From Polychytrium aggregatum (taxonomy: Eukaryota > Chytridiomycota > Chytridiomycetes > Polychytriales), in NCBI RefSeq assembly GCF_025602895.1, contig NW_026516204.1, forward strand, positions 806,001 through 870,000: DNA of 64,000 nucleotides. Reading direction: 5' to 3'. The notes beneath the pieces were generated by a model. It was not told where the DNA came from, ran no database searches, and worked only from the letters and a program-made list of their open reading frames with translations. The position numbers and the translations under genes are program-made. Shown here piece after piece: positions 57,401 to 64,000 of the stretch; position 1 is the stretch's first letter, and every line of letters starts with the position of its first letter.

Positions 57401-57800
57401 AGAGCCGTCTGTTAGGGCCGTGCTGACTCTGCTCCGATGGTATCAAGGCCAAGGCGGACTGAACTTGTGAGCTCACCTTCTTCACGGACGGTCCGGCCGA
57501 GAGGACAGTGGTCGGCTCCGCTTGTGCCGATGACGAAGCTGCAGGACTGGTGCTGGCCGCAGCCAACTTGGCGAGTCGCTTCTGACGGAGCTGAACAGAG
57601 AACACACAGTCCCGGCTTGATCAGTTCAACGAACACCCGAATTGCGACGGAAACCAGGCCAACGCCTCAATATGGGAGTATTCCGAGCACAGCGCATTGG
57701 CGCCGAATGCAGCATCGCAACGTCGCAGCGGCCATGCATCGGGAGGACCGGACGAACGTACCGATTCGGGAGTTTCGTTGTTCGGACTGGACGGATCCAT
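51414..57800 (-). CDS. UFD2: Ufd2/UBE4-type U-box E4 ubiquitin ligase
   Basis: Elongates ubiquitin chains on substrates delivered with Cdc48, feeding the proteasome. Minus-strand gene in many exons. The N-terminus is resolved: 57762-57800 ([13 protein letters not shown]), 57477-57590 ([19 protein letters not shown]) and 57128-57334 ([16 protein letters not shown]). Long core exons (about 52850-57000) carry the Ufd2 core, for example VELALRKSY-type helices, [24 protein letters not shown] and [19 protein letters not shown]. The C-terminal U-box is exact: [38 protein letters not shown], then exon 51730-51768 ([13 protein letters not shown]) and 51414-51490 ([19 protein letters not shown], stop). 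The last splice junctions are in phase. Intron borders of the middle third were not all fixed. The U-box E2-contact residues appear intact. Confidence 0.9.
52795..52856. repeat. CATCCATCCACC repeats in a Ufd2 intron
   Basis: Degenerate tetramer/octamer array inside an intron of the Ufd2 gene. Confidence 0.85.
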
Positions 57801-58352
57801 GGCTGGAAAAGCGAGCAGGCGATGCAGCAGCCAACGTTCGAGAGATGACTGCGAGAGGGTGCAGAGATGGAGTCGCCGAGGGTGTGGGGGCGATTGGGAG
57901 TGTCAAGCACGGCCGGAGGGGGCAGGTTGGCAGCGATCGGGAGATCAGGGACGAAGGTCGAGATGACCAGGGTCGCCAGCGAAGCGCCAGGATCAAGCGA
58001 GGCGAGGCGCTCTGCTGGATTCTGGACATGCCGGCACCCATCGTCAGCACCCATCGCCAGCACCCATCGCCGACAACGGCTGCCCACCACATTCTCGACT
58101 ACATGGCACGGAGCAATCATTCGCTACAAACTCCTCCGATGATTTACGTACAAACTGTGGTCGTGCTCCAATGCTGCAGGCTCACATAGCACAGTGCTCT
58201 TGGGGCGCTCACGATACACGGATGTATTCAGGATACAGAAAGAAAATAGTCCAACATGCTCAAATAACAGAATGCCCCGCTTCATTGTGGACACCATGGC
58301 CTGTGATGCTTGACCGGCAACGTTGCCGCTCGCCAGCCACTGGAGCATGGTA
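57801..58352. other. Intergenic region
   Basis: Upstream of Ufd2 and 3' of the BAR/SH3 gene. CACCCATCGTCAG repeats at 58034-58075. No gene supported. Confidence 0.5.
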
Positions 58353-61300
58353 TTATGCACTCGAGAATCGCGTGACATATGAGGCAGGAATCCAGCCGGC
58401 GACCGGGCGGGTGGTCGGGTTTGTCAGGGGCACATTCTTGGCCTGTCGCTCGTCCGTGAAGAGCGAGCTAACGAGCTTGGGCTCTCCAGCACCGGTTGGA
58501 CTGGCGAGTGAACTCTTGGAGCTCGTGCGCTCGGGTGGGATCTGCGGCTTCAGTAGCTCGGGCGGCACTTTTGTTCCATAGATCCAGGTGCCGTGTCGTT
58601 TGCGCACCGAGACAACATCGCCCTGGAGAACGGCCCTACGTTAGCGAACTGGCCGAGTCGCTGGTAGCATGCCAACGACCTCTCCCAGGAAGAAACCCCA
58701 CCGCGCACAACCACAGGCAGCAAAGCAGACTTACCTTGGCGATGGTCATTTCGCGGTCGCTGCGAGCAATGTGGTTGTGGATGACCCAAACAAGCTCCTT
58801 GCGTGCTCCGATCTGGCTTGACGACGGGCGAATGCCAAGGGCGCTGGTTGTAGCCAGACTCGGCTCGTAGGAGACATCCTCATCCACAACGGTTCCCTTC
58901 ATGCTTTCGACATCGGCCTCGACCGGGAACACGACGTTGGGCCGTCGAGAAACGTTGCCAACTGTCAAAGTGACCGCCTCCTTATCTTGTCGTTCGGGCC
59001 CTTCCAGTGGCTCAGCGGGTTGCTTGATCTGGTCCTGGAGAGCCGGTGCATCGGGGCGCAGGTCGCCATTCGAAGCATCACGCTCTTGTGCCACACCCGA
59101 GCCCAAGCCCGAGCCCGAGGCAGCCCGAGCAGCCATTTCAGGAGCCGGTATGTCTGGTACTTCAGGAGCACCCTCGGCTTGATCCAGGGCCGCCTCGTTG
59201 AGCTCGGAGCGCACATGTTGCGGAAGCTTATCCATCACGGCCTCGTGCAGGTTCTGAGGAATGGCGATAAAGTCCTCCTCATCCAGCGGAGCGCTCTCGG
59301 TATCGGAGTCGAGGTGCTGCACCATCGGCGAGCTGGCAAAGTGGACTCGACGGCCAGTCTTGGCTCCAGGCTTTACGGGCTCTTGCGACTCGCTTTCACC
59401 GGCAGTATCGCTTGTGTCTGTCAGAGACTCGTCGCTGGCCTTGGACGGCGCCACGGATGTGCTCCGTACACTGAAGGATGGAGAGTTCTCCATGATTGGA
59501 ATGTGGACTTGGGTGGGAGCCTGAGGCTTCAATCCCATGATTTTCTTGAACCGGTTGCCAAATCCGGCCAGCTGAAGCTTGAACTGGCTCGGCGTCGGCG
59601 ATGAGGTCAGCGACAGGTCGTCGCGCGTCTGCAGCTTCACCATCGGCGGTCGAGGGGAGGCACCCACGCGTGGCAGCGACCGATATATCCTTGGCGTCTC
59701 ATCCACGCCCAAGGTCGGATCGGCGTTGGGGTCAACCAGAATCCAGTCGCGGCGCTCGACCTTTTCTTTGAAGGTGCTCATGGACTTGCGCAGGTCCTCC
59801 TGCCTCTTCGAGGAACCCAAATCGCGCGACGACCCAGGCTGAGGTCGCAGCGACTCGGTGGCCGGCAGAATGACCTTGGGAGTGCCTGTCGTGCGTTCGC
59901 CACGAGGCTCGTATGGCTTGTATTCGTCGGTGTGATACGACGTTGACGGCTCTGAATGCTGTGCCGGGACGTTGAGCTGTGCAGGAACATTGAGTTGAAC
60001 GGTTTGTTGCAAGCCTTGGACTACGCGAGCCTCGGGATCCTGCATGGCGAGACTTGCCAGGTACTGCGGCATATCCTTCGGTGAGTTTGGCAGGTCCGCA
60101 CTTGGGGCGGGCTGTGGGTGGGCACTCTCTGCCAGCGGCTCTGCGTGGCTTTCGAGACCAGGAAGCTGTGTCCGCAGTTGCACATGCTTGGCCAGCTGAC
60201 TGACGACATTGGCGTGGGGAGGGAACTGGCTAATGCCGAGGCTGGGCATCAAGCTGTCGCCACGCGAAGGCGGCACAAGCTTGGGAGGGTTGGCGTTGGA
60301 GTTGGAGCCGTGCGAAGAAGGAGACCTGTCGATGGGAGTCACCGTCACGGACATGCCGACGGCTTCCGCAGGAATGCCAGGCAAAGGCTTCCGCTCAGGG
60401 GCGGGGGACTGCATCGGGTCGATATAGGGCGACTCCTCGAAGCCACTCATGTAGTCGTCCACCGAGGCCATTTCCTGGACCGAATTCGAGACGGGGATAT
60501 AGACATCGTGGTTGGGGACGTCTGAGAACTCAAAGTACTCATCTGGCGATACCACATTGACCATTCCCTGCGGAACCAGCTGCGGAGCCGGTTGCGGCGT
60601 CAGCATGTCGTCGAGGATCCTTGGCGAGCTGCTCGACTGGCGCTCGGCCCCGACGGAGCTGTTCATCTCTCGGGGTGGGCCGGGCTCGGGGACATCCAAC
60701 AGTTCCGCTGAAGTCGGGGGCAGCTCGGTCGCGCTGAGGCCCTGGCCTGACGCCGATACAGCTGTAATCGGTGTGGCCAGATGCGATTCATTTCGAGCGA
60801 GATCGTCATCCGACTGACCGCCAAACTTCCTCATCATCACACGGTCGAATTCGAGGAAGGCCTCCCGCTCCTTGGAAGCGACACTGAGGAGGTGCGCGTA
60901 GATCTGGGAGACAAACTTGGACTCTTCCTTCAAGGTCGCGAGGATACCGAGGTTCTTGATGCGAACCCATTCGTCCGTCAGGGCCTTGATGGTCATGACA
61001 TCCTGGACGGCCCTGTCGGCCTCGGAGGCTCGATGTCGCTGCTTGTTGATTTCGGTTTCGGCCTTCTGGATCTTCTTATCCTGTTCCTCATTCTGGCGAG
61101 CAACGACTCGGTCGTGGTACTGTGCAGTAGAAACAGTCGCGGTCGAGTAAGAAGGTATGCACGAACGAGCAAGGGCGGATGGGAGCGTTGGCGCAAGCGA
61201 CGGCAGCCCACGGCCGACCCGCAGCCCTTGATGTAACGAAGAATGCCCCGGTCCGGCTGTCGGATGTCCAATCAGCCCAGACTCGAATGATCGTCGCCAG

Positions 61301-62234
61301 CGTGTTGTATCCTGCTGTCGCTTGTGCTGGGCGGGGGAGGATAGGGAAGGTACCCGACTCTTGGAGGCTGTCGGCCAGCCCCGAACACTATCTCACTCCC
61401 GCATGCTGCAGCTGCTCATCAGCCCAAGTTCGTACCTGGACACTGATGTTGTGGGTCGCCACTGTTGTCGGGATGCTCTGCTCGATGGACCTGTACAAAC
61501 AGTCGCCCTGGACATGGATGGCAACATGGATGGCAACATGCAGTGTGAGTACACCGCCCCCATCGCTCTTCCCTTGACTGCGAGCGCTGCATCTGTCTAT
61601 GCCTTGGGCTGAGCCACAGCCGAGCGAGGCGGAAGCAGCGAGATAAACCTACGAGTCCCCGGATGTGGCGAGCAAGCTGGAGGTGGGCATTGGCATAGGT
61701 GTCGAGACCTGCAGGCGGCAGGAGGCAAGCAGTGGTCAGTAGCCTAACCGAACGGATCCTTCGAGCTTGGCTCGCTCGCCCGGGTAGATCATGCATGATC
61801 GTCGACAAAATCAAAGAGAAATATCGGCTGGGGTCCTTGCCGAAGTGGGACCCCACCGACAGGAAGCAGCGCCTATTTGGCTGTCCATAACCGTTCCGGA
61901 GGACCGACATGAGCAAGATGGCACAAGCAAGCTGGCATGAGCGAGCTGGCATCAACAAGCCGCCATGCAAGCCAGCAACCAACCGACCTTTGGGCGAGCC
62001 TAGCAACTCGACCGTTCGAACCGACTTGGTCGAGGCCAGCTCCTTGACGCTGATGCCATAGTCGTAGTAAGCGGTGGCAACAGCCGACAGCGTCTTCCGG
62101 AGCTTCTCAGAAGCCTTGATGATGTTCTTGGCCTTGGCGACGCCGTCCTTGATGTCCTGTGGGCTGATCTTCCACTTCTCGGCCTCGTCCACCGAGGTCG
62201 GCAGAACAAACTGCGGCGTAGGTATGGGCTCCAT
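58353..62234 (-). CDS. BAR-like coiled-coil / SH3 scaffold protein
   Basis: 1009 aa from five exons that close in phase: 61988-62234, 61653-61708, 61436-61507, 58735-61119 and 58353-58622. Residues 1 to about 230 are helical and coiled coil (DIKDGVAKAKNIIKASEKLR; TYANAHLQLARHIRGL; CLYRSIEQSIPTTVATHNIS; VARQNEEQDKKIQKAETEIN), in the style of BAR/F-BAR membrane-curving domains. The middle 600 residues are Pro/Ser-rich and disordered, with possible SH3-binding prolines. The C-terminus has an SH3 fold: KELVWVIHNHIARSDREMTI, KGDVVSVRKRHGTWIYG, an insertion of about 50 residues, then GWIPASYVTRFS. The n-Src/distal insertion is unusual. A role at actin patches or membranes (compare fungal Bzz1/Cip4-like proteins) is inferred; I cannot name an orthologue. 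Confidence 0.75.
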
Positions 62235-63010
62235 GCAATCGAGACGAGCAACCTGAATCAGAGAGTGTGTTGTGGGGGAAACGGGCTGTTTCGTGTGAGG
62301 ACGGAGGAGAGACGAGGTTGGATGGTGATCCTGGGCTGTTCGACAGCCGAGCAGGAGATGCTTTGCCAGCAAAGTCCAGAGTCGACCGACCAACCAACCA
62401 ACGGCCCGCAGCCAGAACAGCAGCATCCGCCAGGAAAATGCTGTTGTGGAGATGCATGCGACCAAAACCCCATTCCCCCCTCCAAAGCACCGAGCCCATT
62501 CCCGAATGCAGCAGGCCATGCGTTGGTTATGGGAGACAGTAAGCCGGCGATGCTGTTCTGGACTATGCCATCGACAGACAGAGGCGTGCTGCAGGAGACG
62601 TACGGTTGGAGGGGGGGCTCCTCAGAAGCAGGCAGCAGATGGATCGCTCGGCAGGAAGAGAAAGACACAGCCGACCGCCCCTCGCTGACGACTGGGTCTT
62701 GAGGCCCTGTCCTCCAGGAAGGACCAGCTTGCTGGCCGCCCTGGCGCCGCCTGTGGCCTGCGCTGGACCGTGCCACCAAGAGCCAACAAGCGCACCAACA
62801 AACACTGGCCGCAATTGGTGTCGTGCTGGGAGTGCCCAGAGACAGGGCGGCGTGCGACAAAGAGGCGACCGAGACGCAGAGCCGGGCGAAGCGGCCATGG
62901 GTGCGGGGCAGCAACGGGCTTTGGGTCTGGAACATGGCGCACGAGACCTCGATGGCAGGGACCATCAGCAGGGATGTTCAACGGCGATATAGTGTATAGA
63001 CGACGCGGCA
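62235..63010. other. Intergenic region
   Basis: Between two minus-strand genes; no feature recognised apart from GC-rich open frames. Confidence 0.5.
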
Positions 63011-64000
63011 TCAAGCCAACTCCCCTCCCGCGGCGGTGCTTTTGACATAGATCTGCAGCACGTTCTTGAGCTCCTCGATCTTGCCCGAGTCGCGGTCGAG
63101 GACCTGGATGGTCTCGAGGGTGTGGAAGTTGCCCTTTGTGGCAATAAAATGCAGGTAGACGGACTGGCAAGTGTTGGGCCGGAGTGGTCTGAGCGACCAC
63201 ACCACGCCAGCGCACAGCCGAGCGGAGCAATGTCAGGGCCACGATAGCAATGATGCTGCTGGACTCGGGTTGTTGGGCCACGCGCTGGCGATGCCAGCCG
63301 AGGCGATACGTACCCGAGTTTCACTTCGCTCTCGAGGCAGACGAGCGAGGCATCGGTCTTGCAGTCCTCGGTGTAGCTCTCCACCATCTCTGTTCCGTCC
63401 CAAAACATGACCAGTCAGCGTATCAGCAAGCACCAACAGCACGCTCCAAACAGCACGCTCCAAACAGCACGCTCCAAACAGCACGCACCAGACCCACTTA
63501 CCCTCGTAGCTCACAGAGAGCTTGGATTCAAACGAGCTGCCAGTGGCAGTCTTGAACTTGTCTCTCTTTTGGGCCTGGGGAATGATCAGCGAAAAGTTGC
63601 GGATCCGGGACGTTTTGTTGACAAAGAAGGCCTGTATCGAGAAGATCTTGCATAGAGAGACCGGCGATACCACTGTCGAGCAAATCAAAAATATAGATGC
63701 AGAGAGACTATGAGGGATAGGGCATCACATGGTACATCCGTCAAGCAGCTCGGTAAGATCAACTGCACCCGACGATACCGATTTGACTCGTATCGCTCGC
63801 ACACACACATGCCTGGTCCGCCCGGGCTTTGGTACCCACGGAAACCTACCAGTGAACACAATCGACACCCCGCCCACGGTTTCCCCTGTCTTCTCGGCCG
63901 TCGACGATCGGAGATGGATGATGCGCTTGGGCACAAGATGCTTGCGGCCGTGGATCCCGGTGCCTTGGAAGGATGCCGTGCCGATACCGATACCGGGGCT
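63011..64000 (-). CDS. Trs65/TRAPPC13-like TRAPP subunit, C-terminal part (runs off window)
   Basis: Partial; the 5' portion lies beyond 64000. Exons, minus strand, in phase: 63850->64000, 63502-63672, 63314-63389 and 63011-63188 (stop). The readable end carries KRIIHLRSSTAEKTGETVGG, SIQAFFVNKTSRIRNFSLII, SLVCLESEVKLGPLRPNTC and SVYLHFIATKGNFHTLETIQ followed by VLQIYV. This is the C-terminal beta-sandwich pattern of fungal Trs65 and related TRAPP subunits (vNrs... then LxxDVRIGPLxPxTC... LxFLAL..G.h.iexIrvvD). TRAPP complexes activate Rab GTPases at the Golgi. The assignment is by remembered pattern only; TRAPPC14-like is the alternative. Confidence 0.55.
63434..63486. repeat. ACAGCACGCTCCAA 14-bp repeat in an intron
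   Basis: Four units within intron 63390-63501 of the Trs65-like gene. Confidence 0.9.

Overview
This 64-kb window is eukaryotic nuclear DNA. Its genes carry many short spliceosomal introns (about 100-500 bp, GT-AG with a few likely GC-AG), are compact, lie on both strands, and are separated by GC-rich spacers full of minisatellites. The gene set suggests an early-diverging, zoosporic (chytrid-like) fungus. A fungal-type Rho1, a suicide-type THI4 thiazole synthase, Pob3-like FACT, Trs65-like TRAPP and Ufd2 genes sit beside a TEX9-like gene (a family typical of flagellated cells), an extracellular-ligand receptor of the kind seen in zoosporic lineages, and Fanzor (eukaryotic TnpB-like) sequences. 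The species assignment is inference.

Layout, left to right: unresolved sequence and minisatellites (1-900); two decayed Fanzor copies in inverted orientation (about 905-2750); a GT4 glycosyltransferase resembling SQD2 (3624-5492, +); endosulfine/Igo1 (6229-8012, +); Rho1 GTPase (9396-11224, -); PP2C phosphatase (13197-15885, +); TEX9-like coiled-coil protein (16917-19506, -); SSRP1/Pob3 with a fused HMG box (20197-23915, -); Atm1-type mitochondrial ABC transporter (24735-27218, +); TLC-domain membrane protein (27876-29359, +); THI4 (30470-31900, -); SRA1-like protein (32632-33910, +); a possible third Fanzor tail (about 34140-34300); a small heat-shock protein (34685-35552, -); a TraB-like protein (36260-37228, +); a large receptor with a periplasmic-binding-protein-like ectodomain (about 37603-43381, +); an SDR oxidoreductase (43684-45135, -); a FET-type RNA-binding protein (45414-47925, +); an unrecognised five-exon gene (48637-50905, +); Ufd2 E4 ubiquitin ligase (51414-57800, -); a BAR-like/SH3 scaffold (58353-62234, -); and the 3' end of a Trs65-like TRAPP subunit (63011-64000, -).

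Most genes are unrelated housekeeping loci, and no operon-like or cluster logic is evident. Exon models were built by hand: I required frame continuity across splice sites and agreement with family motifs. Where phases closed exactly (Rho1, SSRP1, THI4, SDR, FET protein, BAR/SH3 protein, the unrecognised gene) the models should be close to right. The receptor, Ufd2, the TEX9 N-terminal half and the first glycosyltransferase intron are only partly resolved.

The most interesting material is the Fanzor cluster with a conserved non-coding 3' tail, the SSRP1-HMG fusion, the receptor, the THI4 with an in-frame upstream start, the probable GC-AG introns, and the concentration of minisatellites inside introns.
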